Assembly (NCBI GenBank): GCA_017512745.1 | Contig: JAFWEV010000025.1 | Span: 62,001 to 126,000, forward strand | Source: Oscillospiraceae bacterium | GTDB lineage: Bacteria; Bacillota; Clostridia; Oscillospirales; Ruminococcaceae | Reading direction: 5' to 3' | Length of the DNA: 64,000 nucleotides | Translations under genes and position numbers: made by a program | Part shown: piece after piece, positions 33,757 to 43,200 of the stretch | Position numbering within the stretch: position 1 is the first letter of the stretch | Layout: each line of letters starts with the position of its first letter | The notes under the pieces: generated by a model | Seen by the model: the letters and a program-made list of their open reading frames with translations, nothing else | Told to the model about the DNA's origin: nothing | Databases searched by the model: none

Positions 33757-34317
33757 TTATTCCTCCAATTTGCACAAATCCACGAACCAGGTGATTATCC
33801 GGATGGTGGATTCGTTTCTCTCAGGATGGAACTGAACGCCGTATATTTTCCTTTCATCGTTCACCATCGCTGCGATCGGAGTTATGTCTGTTTTCCCGAC
33901 TGCAGTAAATCCGCGGGGAAGAACGGTAACTCTGTCATTATGAGACATGGAAATATCACCGCTGACAGCACTCATGATCGGATGATCCTGAGTGACATAA
34001 AGCATCGTGTCTCCAAATTCCGACTGTTCAGCCTTTATGACTTCTCCTCCGAGATAATGAGCCTCGACCTGCATTCCGTAGCAGATACCGAGCACCGGTA
34101 TCCCGAGGTCGAATATCGCAGGATCACACTTCGCGCACACATCTTCGTCATAAACCGAATCGGCGCTTCCGGAAATTATGATCCCGGAAACACCGTCAGA
34201 CATGAGCTCTTCATGGGTCACGTCCGATTCATAGATCCTGTATGAAGCTCCTGCTTCTTCAACTCTGTAAGCTATTTTAAGCGAACTGGTTCCGCAATTC
34301 AGGACCGCAATCAGCAT
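33757..34317 (-). CDS. Stand-alone class I glutamine amidotransferase, GuaA-type
   Basis: 186 residues from the ATG at 34317, before MLIAVLNCGTSSLK; the frame extends upstream without a better start. The catalytic triad is complete: Cys79 in GICYGMQ, and His164 and Glu166 in FHPE. The closest pattern is the amidotransferase domain of GMP synthase, but the ATP-pyrophosphatase and dimerisation domains that make up most of bacterial GuaA are missing and no such gene adjoins it. It may supply ammonia to another synthetase or hydrolyse a gamma-glutamyl compound. It heads the operon with the TSCPD and M20 genes. Confidence 0.85.
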   Translation of the reverse strand: MLIAVLNCGTSSLKIAYRVEEAGASYRIYESDVTHEELMSDGVSGIIISGSADSVYDEDVCAKCDPAIFDLGIPVLGICYGMQVEAHYLGGEVIKAEQSEFGDTMLYVTQDHPIMSAVSGDISMSHNDRVTVLPRGFTAVGKTDITPIAAMVNDERKIYGVQFHPERNESTIRIITWFVDLCKLEE

Positions 34318-34342
34318 AAAAATATATAATTCCTTTCCGATA

Positions 34343-34372
34343 ATGACAAAATCAGCTTTTATGATATATAAT
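34343..34372 (+). promoter_or_regulatory. Predicted tRNA-Ser promoter
   Basis: ATGACA (one mismatch) and a perfect TATAAT separated by 18 bases, 14 bases before the tRNA. It is divergent from the amidotransferase gene. Confidence 0.65.
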
Positions 34373-34386
34373 ATCCATACCGTCAT

Positions 34387-34475
34387 GGAGACGTATCGAA
34401 GTGGTCATAACGGGACTGACTCGAAATCAGTTGAGCCGCAAGGCTCCGTGGGTTCGAATCCCACCGTCTCCGCCA
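34387..34475 (+). tRNA. tRNA-Ser (anticodon CGA)
   Basis: 89 bases with a long variable arm (GAGCCGCAAGGCTC) typical of serine tRNA; acceptor GGAGACG/CGTCTCC, anticodon loop CTCGAAA, discriminator G and encoded CCA. Confidence 0.95.
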
Positions 34476-34479
34476 GACA

Positions 34480-34513
34480 AGCAGCTCATGAACATATCAT
34501 GAGCTGCTTTTTG
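34480..34513 (+). terminator. Terminator of tRNA-Ser
   Basis: Stem AGCAGCTCATGA/TCATGAGCTGCT with a five-base loop, followed by TTTTG. Confidence 0.9.
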
Positions 34514-34560
34514 TTGTCGCATTTTCTATTTGTATAAAAATGTATTGTTTATACAATTCG

Positions 34561-35703
34561 TTAACCAAGAAGTGCCGCTGTAAACTGCATTTTCTCAGTG
34601 ATCTTAACTCCGAAAGGACATCTTGCCTCACAGCTGCCGCACCCTATGCATTCAGAAGCTTTGTGTGCAAGCTGGTCATAATGATTCTGGATGGACTCAG
34701 GTATCTCATCCTGCATACTCGCGAGATCCGAGTACTTGTTTACCATTGCGATATCAATATCCATAGGACACGGTTTGCAGTGCCCGCAGTATGTACATTG
34801 TCCGGCATATGCGTGTTTGGGGGCATTCGCAAGCACGGTGGCATAATCCTTCTCGTCATCAGATGCCGTCTCATACTTCACAGCATCCAGAACATGGCCG
34901 GGGTTGTCAAATCCTGCCATGATCGATGCCACAGCGGGTCTTGTAAGTACATAGTGTATGCACTGGACCGGCGTGAGAGCAACCCCGAGAGGAGAACGCT
35001 TCTCGTCAAACAGTCTTCCCCCGGCATAACCCTTCATTACAGTGATCCCGACATCATTCTGTTCGCAGAGTTTATACAGTTCCGCTCTTACGGGATCCAT
35101 TCCCGCGAGCGACGCATCATATTCCTCCACAAACAGAGTATTTATATCTTCGCTTGCGGGAAGAATGTCAAAAGCCGGATTTATCGAGAACAGAAGATTT
35201 TCAATGAGCCCTTCCGTAACGGCTCTGATCGCAACCTCGGGATTATGAGAACTCATTCCGATATGCTTAATGACTCCATCCGCCTTGAGTTTTCTTACAT
35301 ATTCGATAAACGGACCGTTCACGATCTCCTCATAATCCTTCATTGAATCGACAAAGTGTATCATACCGAGATCGATGTAGTCCGTATCCAGACGCTGAAG
35401 GAGATCCTCAAAGGCGGGAACGACCTTGTCCATCTCGCGGGTCCTCTTGTACTGTCCGTCGATCCATACAGAACCTATATGTCCCTGGATATACCATTTC
35501 TCTCTGTTTCCGCTTATAGCCTTTCCGATATGCGTGCGGACATTAGGTTCTGACATCCAACAGTCCAGAATGTTTATCCCCTGCTCGGCACATGTGTCGA
35601 TAATAGCCTTGCATTCCTCATAGTTATGTCTCTCGAGCCATTCCGCTCCAAGCCCTATCTCACTAACTTTCAGGTCGGTCTTTCCGAGTCTTCTGTAGAG
35701 CAT
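34561..35703 (-). CDS. Aldo/keto reductase with C-terminal 4Fe-4S domain
   Basis: A 380-residue protein. The AKR barrel (about 1-290) has the early MLYRRLGKTDLKVSEIGLG start and DYIDLGMIHFVDS strand. The C-terminal ferredoxin-like part has two cysteine sets: C303-x2-C306-x2-C309-x2-C312-P and C352-x2-C355-x2-C358-x3-C362-P, enough for two 4Fe-4S clusters. Such fusions are common in anaerobic Clostridia and probably link ferredoxin electrons to a carbonyl or related substrate, which is unknown. The gene stands alone, with GGAGG before the ATG. Confidence 0.92.
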   Translation of the reverse strand: MLYRRLGKTDLKVSEIGLGAEWLERHNYEECKAIIDTCAEQGINILDCWMSEPNVRTHIGKAISGNREKWYIQGHIGSVWIDGQYKRTREMDKVVPAFEDLLQRLDTDYIDLGMIHFVDSMKDYEEIVNGPFIEYVRKLKADGVIKHIGMSSHNPEVAIRAVTEGLIENLLFSINPAFDILPASEDINTLFVEEYDASLAGMDPVRAELYKLCEQNDVGITVMKGYAGGRLFDEKRSPLGVALTPVQCIHYVLTRPAVASIMAGFDNPGHVLDAVKYETASDDEKDYATVLANAPKHAYAGQCTYCGHCKPCPMDIDIAMVNKYSDLASMQDEIPESIQNHYDQLAHKASECIGCGSCEARCPFGVKITEKMQFTAALLG

Positions 35704-35994
35704 CTCACAATCCTCCGTAAATGCTGTTTTATATTATCATTATAACCTCAATCGCCGATGATTTCCCGTTCTGCCGCAAATTAGGCAGTCCTTAATGATC
35801 ACAACTTATGGTTGTTGGAAAGAACAAATTCAGCTTCTTCATTTGTTATCTATATATAATATTTCTTAACCCGCCGGAACATAACTTTATTTATTGATTT
35901 ATATAGTGTATTATTTTAATGATCCCCTATAAATTATCTTTCTATATTTTTGCGCAAATATATAGCATACTTTGTATTGACAGAGGTGAAGAAT

Positions 35995-37737
35995 ATGTCT
36001 TTCAGGAGCCAGCTCATTGAATACATGAACCAGGTCGGATGCTCTTCCAAAGATCTGTCTCTAGCATGCGGCCTATCGACATCATCCATAAGCCGGTATC
36101 GTTCCGGTGACAGGAAGCCCCCTACAACCAGCAAACATATCCGACAGATAGCAGAAGGGCTCTGCAAGCTTGCCCGCGAACACGGCATAATAGATTTTGA
36201 AACTCCAAACCGTGTCACACAGAATCTTGTCAGTTCCATCAACAAATCACCGTTCATCTTCGACTATACCTCATTCAGAGCCAATTTTTCCGAACTTGTC
36301 TCCTCGCTTGATATAGATCAGGTGGCTGTTTCAAGGTATCTCGGCTATGATGACGTGTTTGTTGCGGGTCTGCTGCGAGGCAAACGTCAGCCTGCCGAGC
36401 CTGCCATGCTCGTTGATCTGATCACAGAATACATCGTAAAGAATCACTCTTCCGATTCAGAAAAAGAAATCATTGCAGATATCATCGACGCTGACACCGC
36501 AGACATTGAATCCGACACCGATTTCTACAACAGCCTGCATTACTGGCTCAATACGACACAGAATGATCACAGACGCACTGTGTCAACTCTTCTCGATGCC
36601 ATCGACGCTTACGACGTCTCGTCGGCCAAAGAATTCTTTGACACCGACAAATTCAAGGGAAAACCTCTTCAGAACGTTTGGCCAACGATCCCGGACGCTG
36701 AGTATATCACGGATCCGGAACTCTTCCCCGAAGCGGAACTTGCATTCATTGATTCTCTCAAAGATCTTGAGCCCGGAAGCTCCGCATTTATTTATAACGA
36801 TTATACGTTCCGCCTGCTCGGTGCAGGAGGAACGGAGCGCAGCGAAAAGTGGAGATACGGTATTGGTCAGGCGCTCAAAAAAGGCGTCAGAATTAACTTG
36901 ATCCTGAACATAGATTCTCCTTTCAAGACTGTTCTTGCAAACTTTGAAAGCTGGCTTCCTTACTTCATGACAGGTAACCTGCTCCCTTACTATGTAAAAG
37001 GCTCTCAGAGCAGCATATTCAATCATGTTCTTCTGGTCTCCGACAAATGTGCCGTCCTTGGCGAGTCTTTAATGCGCAAATTCACTTTCGGCACGTACTG
37101 CCTGATGAGTGCCAAAGACAGACTGGACGAAATGAAAGAACGTGCGTCCCTGATAATGGAAAAAGCGCTTCCTCTGATCGAGATTCTCGGACAGTCTGCG
37201 ATTCCCGATCTGGCAAAGAGAATAGTCAGATCAATAACCGATTCCGGAAACAAACGCGCGGTCGTAACTTCTCCGCCGCTGTTCCTTGCCAGTGACAGTT
37301 TGATTGATAAGATCATCGACGAGAACAATCTTTCTGAGGAGGAACAGGAGCAAATAAGATATTATTGCAGGGCAGAACGGCTCAACTCCGATGTGGCAAC
37401 CAGAAACAGTTCCATCGACATGAGCGTTGTAAAGCTGAGCAAAGAATTCTTTGAGTCCTCACGACCGAGACTCCTCGCTTCCGCACTCATCGGAAAAGAG
37501 ATCAGCTACTCATACGAAGATTACTGTAAACATCTGGAGCAGGCAGAAGAATATGTCGCCAGGAAAAAGCGCTTCAGATTGACATATATCAAGAGTCCAT
37601 ACACCAATATACATATCCTCGTTCACAAAGGAAAATTCGTTCTGGTGACTAAGACAAATGATCCCGTCACATGTTTGGTAATGAAACATCCGAAACTCTT
37701 CAAGGCGATTGAAAGCATCCTTTTCCCCGAAAACTGA
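35995..37737 (+). CDS. Large transcriptional regulator with two helix-turn-helix regions and an unassigned core
   Basis: 580 residues from the ATG at 35995 (AGAGGTG upstream); an earlier in-frame ATG at 35950 lacks a ribosome site. HTH 1 lies at about 17-41 (SSKDLSLACGLSTSSISRYRSG) and a second similar region at about 104-132 (DQVAVSRYLGYDDVFVAGLLRGKRQP). The core (about 245-400) has KWRYGIGQALKKGVRINLIL and NHVLLVSDKCAVLGES, which recall a phospholipase D-like fold with a degenerate H-x-K-x4-D motif (His344, Asp350, Lys lost). No known effector domain is recognised. It is cytoplasmic and single, divergent from the aldo/keto reductase, and ends at a strong terminator. It probably senses a ligand or signal and controls distant genes. 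Confidence 0.78.
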   Translation: MSFRSQLIEYMNQVGCSSKDLSLACGLSTSSISRYRSGDRKPPTTSKHIRQIAEGLCKLAREHGIIDFETPNRVTQNLVSSINKSPFIFDYTSFRANFSELVSSLDIDQVAVSRYLGYDDVFVAGLLRGKRQPAEPAMLVDLITEYIVKNHSSDSEKEIIADIIDADTADIESDTDFYNSLHYWLNTTQNDHRRTVSTLLDAIDAYDVSSAKEFFDTDKFKGKPLQNVWPTIPDAEYITDPELFPEAELAFIDSLKDLEPGSSAFIYNDYTFRLLGAGGTERSEKWRYGIGQALKKGVRINLILNIDSPFKTVLANFESWLPYFMTGNLLPYYVKGSQSSIFNHVLLVSDKCAVLGESLMRKFTFGTYCLMSAKDRLDEMKERASLIMEKALPLIEILGQSAIPDLAKRIVRSITDSGNKRAVVTSPPLFLASDSLIDKIIDENNLSEEEQEQIRYYCRAERLNSDVATRNSSIDMSVVKLSKEFFESSRPRLLASALIGKEISYSYEDYCKHLEQAEEYVARKKRFRLTYIKSPYTNIHILVHKGKFVLVTKTNDPVTCLVMKHPKLFKAIESILFPEN

Positions 37738-37744
37738 TTCTTAA

Positions 37745-37782
37745 ACAAAAAACCCGGGTCTGATCGCGACCCGGGCTTTTTT
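37745..37782. terminator. Bidirectional terminator
   Basis: Stem CCCGGGTC/GACCCGGG with a seven-base loop, flanked by six A on the left and six T after a C on the right; it can end both the regulator and the convergent nucleotidyltransferase gene. Confidence 0.92.
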
Positions 37783-37843
37783 GGCTTAACTCTATTATTT
37801 CCCAAATAGGGAAAGCATGTCTGTTTTCTCAAACATTGGTTAT

Positions 37844-38758
37844 TCACAGATCGGAGAACAGATCTGCCTGATATACTCCGTCCGCGAGCATCTTTTTAAA
37901 TCCGTCGATGACAAGCGGCTTGTCTTCCTGATATGTTATACCGAGCCATTTGTCATGCGTCGGAAGGACTTTGACCTTCAGTGATCCGTTCTTGAGAAGA
38001 TCTCCTACATGTGACGGAAGTAGATATTCCGCTTTAAGGGGATTATCCCCTATATTCTCGAAGAAATCCCTGAATCCCGCATCGAGTGAATCCATGAGGC
38101 AAGGTCTGAATCCCCACATGTTCATGGATACGTTCGTATTCTCATCGAATTCCTTATCCCCGGCTTTTGCGCCTGTTGCGGTCTTTTCGATATCCGATGT
38201 CTCTACGATATCCGTAAGATATCCGTCCTCACTGACCTTGCATACGCCTCTTGTGACTGTCCCGTGATCACTGAGGGTGTTCTTGATAATGAATCCCGCC
38301 ATACAGCAGACTCCGTCATCTTCATTCTCCGCTATAAAATCGTGTATCGATCTGAACGCCTCTTTGCCGTAATAATCATCCGCATTGATGACCATGAACG
38401 GCTCGGAAATGACATCCTTCGCAGCAAGGACTGCCTGTCCCGTTCCCCATGGTTTGCCTCTTCCCTCCGGCACGGAATATCCTTCCGGTATGGCATCCAT
38501 TTCCTGGAATACATATTCCAGTTTTATGCCCTTTTCATCGCAAACCTTCTTTACTCTCTTATTTATGATTTCAAGAAAATCCTCTTCTATCTCTTTTCTG
38601 ATGACGAAGACTATCTTGTTGAATCCCGCCTCAATAGCATCGTGGATAGAAAACTCCATTATTATCTCGCCGTTGGGCCCTACTCCGGCAAGCTGTTTTA
38701 TCCCCTGGCCGAATCTGGAGCCGATCCCCGCTGCCATTATCAGTAATGCTGTATCCAT
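37844..38758 (-). CDS. Sugar-phosphate-type nucleotidyltransferase
   Basis: A 304-residue protein of the NTP_transferase fold. The N-terminal loop LIMAAGIGSRFGQGIKQL is the nucleotide-binding signature (G-x-G-x-R-F), KPWGTGQAVLAAKD fits the base-binding part, and INADDYYGKEAF holds the metal-binding Asp pair. The family transfers NMP from an NTP to sugar-1-phosphates; the lack of a C-terminal left-handed helix separates it from GlmU and GlgC. Its substrate is not evident, and no sugar-nucleotide genes adjoin it. GGAGG lies before the ATG inside a possible leader hairpin. Confidence 0.85.
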   Translation of the reverse strand: MDTALLIMAAGIGSRFGQGIKQLAGVGPNGEIIMEFSIHDAIEAGFNKIVFVIRKEIEEDFLEIINKRVKKVCDEKGIKLEYVFQEMDAIPEGYSVPEGRGKPWGTGQAVLAAKDVISEPFMVINADDYYGKEAFRSIHDFIAENEDDGVCCMAGFIIKNTLSDHGTVTRGVCKVSEDGYLTDIVETSDIEKTATGAKAGDKEFDENTNVSMNMWGFRPCLMDSLDAGFRDFFENIGDNPLKAEYLLPSHVGDLLKNGSLKVKVLPTHDKWLGITYQEDKPLVIDGFKKMLADGVYQADLFSDL

Positions 38759-38768
38759 ATTTACCTCC

Positions 38769-38816
38769 GAAGATGGTTGTGTTAATTAGAGTTTAACCGA
38801 ATAGCCCGCCATCTTC
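38769..38816 (-). promoter_or_regulatory. Inverted repeat next to the ribosome site of the nucleotidyltransferase gene
   Basis: Eight-base arms GAAGATGG and CCATCTTC separated by 32 bases in the leader. The downstream arm ends directly at GGAGG, so pairing would affect access to the ribosome site. The long loop makes it weak evidence. Confidence 0.3.
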
Positions 38817-38899
38817 AACCTGAGTTGTTTTGTTAACACTTTTTTGTTAATATATGAATCTGCTTTTTCATTATCATCAAGGATTCATTTTACATTTTT

Positions 38900-39655
38900 A
38901 TGCGCAAAGAAAAAAATCTTGCACTGCTGCGTCTTGCGGCAGTCATTGTGATAGTTACGGCTGTCGTTCTTGTAGTCTTCATGTTTCTGAAAACCATGAT
39001 GCCTGGTCTTATAGAGGCTATCGAGAGCGGTAGGGAAGACGCGATAGAGAAATATCTCCGCAGTTCTGGCCGGTTCTGGGGCATAGTCAGCCTTTTTCTG
39101 CTGCAGTATATCCAGATAATGTCCATTTTCCTTCCCGGAGCACCTATACAGATAGCCTCCGGTATAGTATTCGGAACATGGATAGGCTTCCTCACCTGCT
39201 ATGTCGCTTATAATCTGGCGAACCTCTCTCTGTTCTTCCTTTCCAGACGGCTTGGAGACTCGATAAAACAGATCATCGCTCACGACACCCAGAAGGACTC
39301 CAGAATAGAAAATCTCCTGGTCTCTCCCGGAATAGGCGTAATAATGCTTTGTCTGATCCCCATAGTCCCCAACGGACTGGTCCCGGTATTCGCTTCAAGG
39401 ACCAATATCACTTACAGGAGGTTTATAATGGCAGTCGCAGTCGGCTCGGTTCCGACTCTGCTAGTGCTTGCAGCTGTCGGAAATCATCTTCTGGTAGGTG
39501 ACTATCTCGTCTCCATTTTCCTCTGCATAGTTCTCGGCACCTTTGCCGGTATGGTGTATCTGAATCAGAATAAAATAATCGAGCTTGTCACCGCTTTTGA
39601 GAGTACAATAAGAGGTGACCACTCAAAAGATACGGAAGACAGGAATCAGGATTAG
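38900..39655 (+). CDS. TVP38/TMEM64 family (VTT domain) membrane protein
   Basis: A 251-residue protein with five or six membrane segments. The VTT/SNARE-associated core is seen in FLPGAPIQIASGIVFGTWIGFL, a re-entrant Gly/Pro-rich loop, and in IPIVPNGLVPVFASRTNITYRRF. Relatives (DedA, YdjX, TMEM41/64) act in lipid flipping or transport. The ribosome site is weak (AAGGA, 16 bases upstream). The pth start overlaps its stop by one base, so pth is coupled to it. Confidence 0.88.
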   Translation: MRKEKNLALLRLAAVIVIVTAVVLVVFMFLKTMMPGLIEAIESGREDAIEKYLRSSGRFWGIVSLFLLQYIQIMSIFLPGAPIQIASGIVFGTWIGFLTCYVAYNLANLSLFFLSRRLGDSIKQIIAHDTQKDSRIENLLVSPGIGVIMLCLIPIVPNGLVPVFASRTNITYRRFIMAVAVGSVPTLLVLAAVGNHLLVGDYLVSIFLCIVLGTFAGMVYLNQNKIIELVTAFESTIRGDHSKDTEDRNQD

Positions 39656-40254
39656 TGTTCTCATTGTTCAAAAAAACCAAGGATCGTGTCCTCATCGTCG
39701 GTCTCGGAAATCCGGGAAAACAATACGAGAGATCACGCCATAACGTTGGTTTCATCATGATCGACCGTTTCGCCGCGTCACTTTCATGTGACATCAGGCG
39801 GAACAGATTCAATGCGCTCTGTGGCGAGACAACCGTTGACGGTCGAAGCTGTATCCTGATGAAGCCTCAGACCTTCATGAATAACTCCGGCGAAGCAGTG
39901 CTGGCTGCCGCCAGGTATTACGATATCGGACCGGAAAACATCATAATTCTCTGTGATGACATATCCCTCGATCCGGGGATCATAAGGATCCGCCCATCCG
40001 GCTCGGCAGGCGGACACAACGGTCTCAAGAGCATCATAGCCATGCTCGATTCAGATCAGTTTGCAAGAATAAAGATCGGTGTCGGCGCAAGGCCGAACCC
40101 CGACTACCCTCTCCCCGACTGGGTCCTCGGAGCCCCGTCCCGCGACGACCAGCAGCTGATCGATTCCCGTTCCGATGATGTCGGCGACGCCATACGTCTT
40201 CTTGTCAGAGGCGAACTCAACGAGGCGCAGAACAGATACAACCATAAAAAATAA
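39655..40254 (+). CDS. pth: Peptidyl-tRNA hydrolase
   Basis: A 199-residue enzyme with all catalytic residues of Pth: Asn in VGLGNPG, His in SRHNVGF, Asn in TFMNNSGE and Asp in ILCDDISLD. It frees tRNA from peptidyl-tRNA dropped by ribosomes. The start is GTG at 39655, sharing its G with the stop of the VTT gene (TAGTG); this leaves an N-terminal extension of about ten residues (MFSLFKKTKD) before the usual start. mfd follows by about 12 bases, as in many Firmicutes (pth-mfd). Confidence 0.96.
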   Translation: MFSLFKKTKDRVLIVGLGNPGKQYERSRHNVGFIMIDRFAASLSCDIRRNRFNALCGETTVDGRSCILMKPQTFMNNSGEAVLAAARYYDIGPENIIILCDDISLDPGIIRIRPSGSAGGHNGLKSIIAMLDSDQFARIKIGVGARPNPDYPLPDWVLGAPSRDDQQLIDSRSDDVGDAIRLLVRGELNEAQNRYNHKK

Positions 40255-40268
40255 TCGGTGCAGTTTTG

Positions 40269-43200
40269 ATGGAATGGCTTTCTCTGATTGAAAATACCGA
40301 AACATTCAAAACGTTGGCTTCGTCCCTCTCAAAGGGCAGCAAGTCAGCGCTTTTTGGCGTTCACCCGTCCCACAGAGCAGCTTTTGCCGCCTCAGCAGCA
40401 AGAACTCTCAGACGGCCGGTCGTTGTCCTGACCGCGACCGATTCTGAAGCAGCTCATATATCCGAGGATATCAACGTCATATACGGGCATTCTGTGGCGT
40501 ATCCGTCCAGGGACTATGTTTTTCCTGATGCAGAAGGAACATCACACATGTCGGAAAGAGTTCGGTTGTCAGCCCTCGGTTCTCTTGTATCCGGCTCAGC
40601 TTCCATCGTGTGCTGCTCTGTCGAAGCGTGGATATCCAGAACTATTCCGAGAGACCGCTTTTCATCTCTCACCACTGTAGTCAAAACGGGCGATACTCTG
40701 AACACAATAGTTTTTGCGGAGCAGCTGCTAAAAGCAGGGTATACGAGAAGCGACATAGTAGATGGGCGGGGATGTTTTGCGATCAAGGGCGGAATCATCG
40801 ACATCTTCCCCTGTGACAGCGAACAGCCTTACCGACTCGAGCTCTGGGGGGATTCCGTAGAGACGATGAGGATCTATGACAAAGATTCCCAGAGAAAAAT
40901 AAAAGACATCCAGTGCATCGTGATCCCGCCGGCAAGCGAAGTCATAGCTTCCGGTGAGGACGATGCCTCAAAGATAGAGAAAAGTTCGGCAAGACTGAGA
41001 TCTCTGGAATACTCGGGTCTTGCATCGAGAGATGCTGAGCTCATACGCAACAATTCCAATCCACCCTCTCTCGACAGATACCTTCCCGCTCTGTACGATG
41101 AGTTCGCTACGGTCGGAGACTATGTTCCCGGCTGTGTCATGTTTGTATGCGATCCGGTTTCCGTCGCAAGTCATGCGAAAGATCTCATGACCACACAGGG
41201 CAATATTTTTCAGGAAATCCGCAAGAGAGGTCTCTGCGCGTACAGGCGTCAGGACTTTTACACGGACTATGACCCGGATGCCCTTCCCCCTTGCGTATTC
41301 ACAGATGTGTTTGCAAGATCCATAGGTGATGTCCGACTCGATTCCCTGAACAGCATTACAGCTCTTCCCGTGCCTAAAGTATCCGGGGGATACTCTTCTG
41401 TAATGGAACTCGTCACCGGCTTCCTTGCATCAAATGATGCCGTTCTTATTTTTGCTCCTACGGAAAAATCCGCTGATATATATGTGCGCGATCTCACGGC
41501 CGAGGGCATCAGCGCAGCAAGGCTTTCCAAGAAAACTGTGCCCGTCGCCAGGACCGTATATGTCGGAGTCGGTACTTTCTCTGGAGGCTTTGAATATCCC
41601 GAGGCGAAACTTGCCGTCATAGTTCTCCAGGGTAAGATCGCCCAGAACGAGAAGCGTCTCACAAGGAAGAAGGCCGAGAAGGCTGACAGCGAGATGTTTG
41701 GTTCTCTCGAAGATCTCAAACCAGAGGATTATGTGGTACACCGCAATCACGGCATAGGAAGATATGAGGGTGTCGAGCGTATAGACCACTACGGAATGGT
41801 CAAGGATTACATCAAAATTCAGTACCGTGATTCGGACACTTTGTATCTGCCGGTCGAACAGCTCAACATGGTTTCCCCCTACATCTCCGTCAAGGAGGAC
41901 GGCCCGGTAAAACTGGCAAAGCTCTATTCCGGAGAGTGGCAGAAGACAAAGCAGACCGTATACCGTTCCATCAGGGAAATGACCAAAGAGCTCACAGAGC
42001 TGTATGCCAAGCGCGACAGAACGGAAGGCATAGCCTTCTCTCCCGACGACGATTGGCAGAGTGATTTCGAAGCCCGCTTTATTTATGACGAGACAGACGA
42101 TCAGCTGACTGCTGCAAGAGAGATTAAGAGCGATATGCAGCGTCCCCGTCCGATGGACCGCCTGCTGTGCGGAGATGTCGGTGTGGGAAAGACTGAAGTT
42201 GCACTCCGTGCCGCCTTCAAATGCGTCAACGACTCATATCAGTGCGCCGTTCTGGTTCCGACAACTATACTGGCCTGGCAGCACTATTCCACATTTATCG
42301 AGCGTATGAGCCCCTATCCGATCAAGATCGTCATGCTGTCCAGATTCTCCACACAGAAAGAGATCAAGGCAGCAATTAAAGGTATCAAAGATGGGACAGT
42401 TGACATAGCGATAGGTACTCATCGCCTGCTTCAGAAAGACGTTGAGTTCAAAAGACTCGGATTGCTCATCGTCGACGAGGAGCAGCGTTTCGGCGTCTCG
42501 CACAAGGAAAAACTTAAGCAGGATTTCCCGAATGTTGATGTTCTGACTCTCTCTGCGACACCGATCCCCCGTACGCTCAACATGGCCATGTCGGGGATCA
42601 GGGACATGAGCGTTATCGAGCAGCCTCCGGAAGATAGGCAGCCGGTCATGACATATGTCATAGAGTTCGATCAGGCGACTGTCGATGCCGCCATAAGCAG
42701 GGAACTGGCAAGAGGCGGTCAGGTCTATTATCTTCACAACAGGGTGGACACGATAGAAAAAGTCGCCACAGGTATTATGGAACGCTTCCCCGATGCAAGG
42801 GTCGAAATAGCTCACGGGAAGATGAGCGAGCAGCAGCTTTCAGGTGTTTGGCAGCGGCTCATCAACAATGAAGTGGACATCCTGGTCTGCACAACGATCA
42901 TAGAAACAGGCGTCGATGTCCCGAACTGCAATACCCTGATCGTCGAAAACTCAGACCGCATGGGTCTTTCACAGCTTTACCAGATAAGAGGACGCGTTGG
43001 CCGCTCGGCGAGAAGGGCATACGCCTATTTCACCTTCAAACGCGATTATGTCATGAACGAGATAGCGGAAAAACGGCTCTCTGCCATAAGGGATTTCACG
43101 AGCTTCGGTTCCGGCTTCAAGATAGCAATGCGCGACCTTCAGATACGCGGAGCCGGCGGCATTCTGAGCGCCAGACAGAGCGGTCATATCGCCACCGTCG

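Noticed and set aside
34343-34537. Small + strand frame across tRNA-Ser
   Set aside because: Made of tRNA-Ser and its flanks.
40266-40268. TTG as mfd start
   Set aside because: The ATG directly after it is equally placed and a better start codon.
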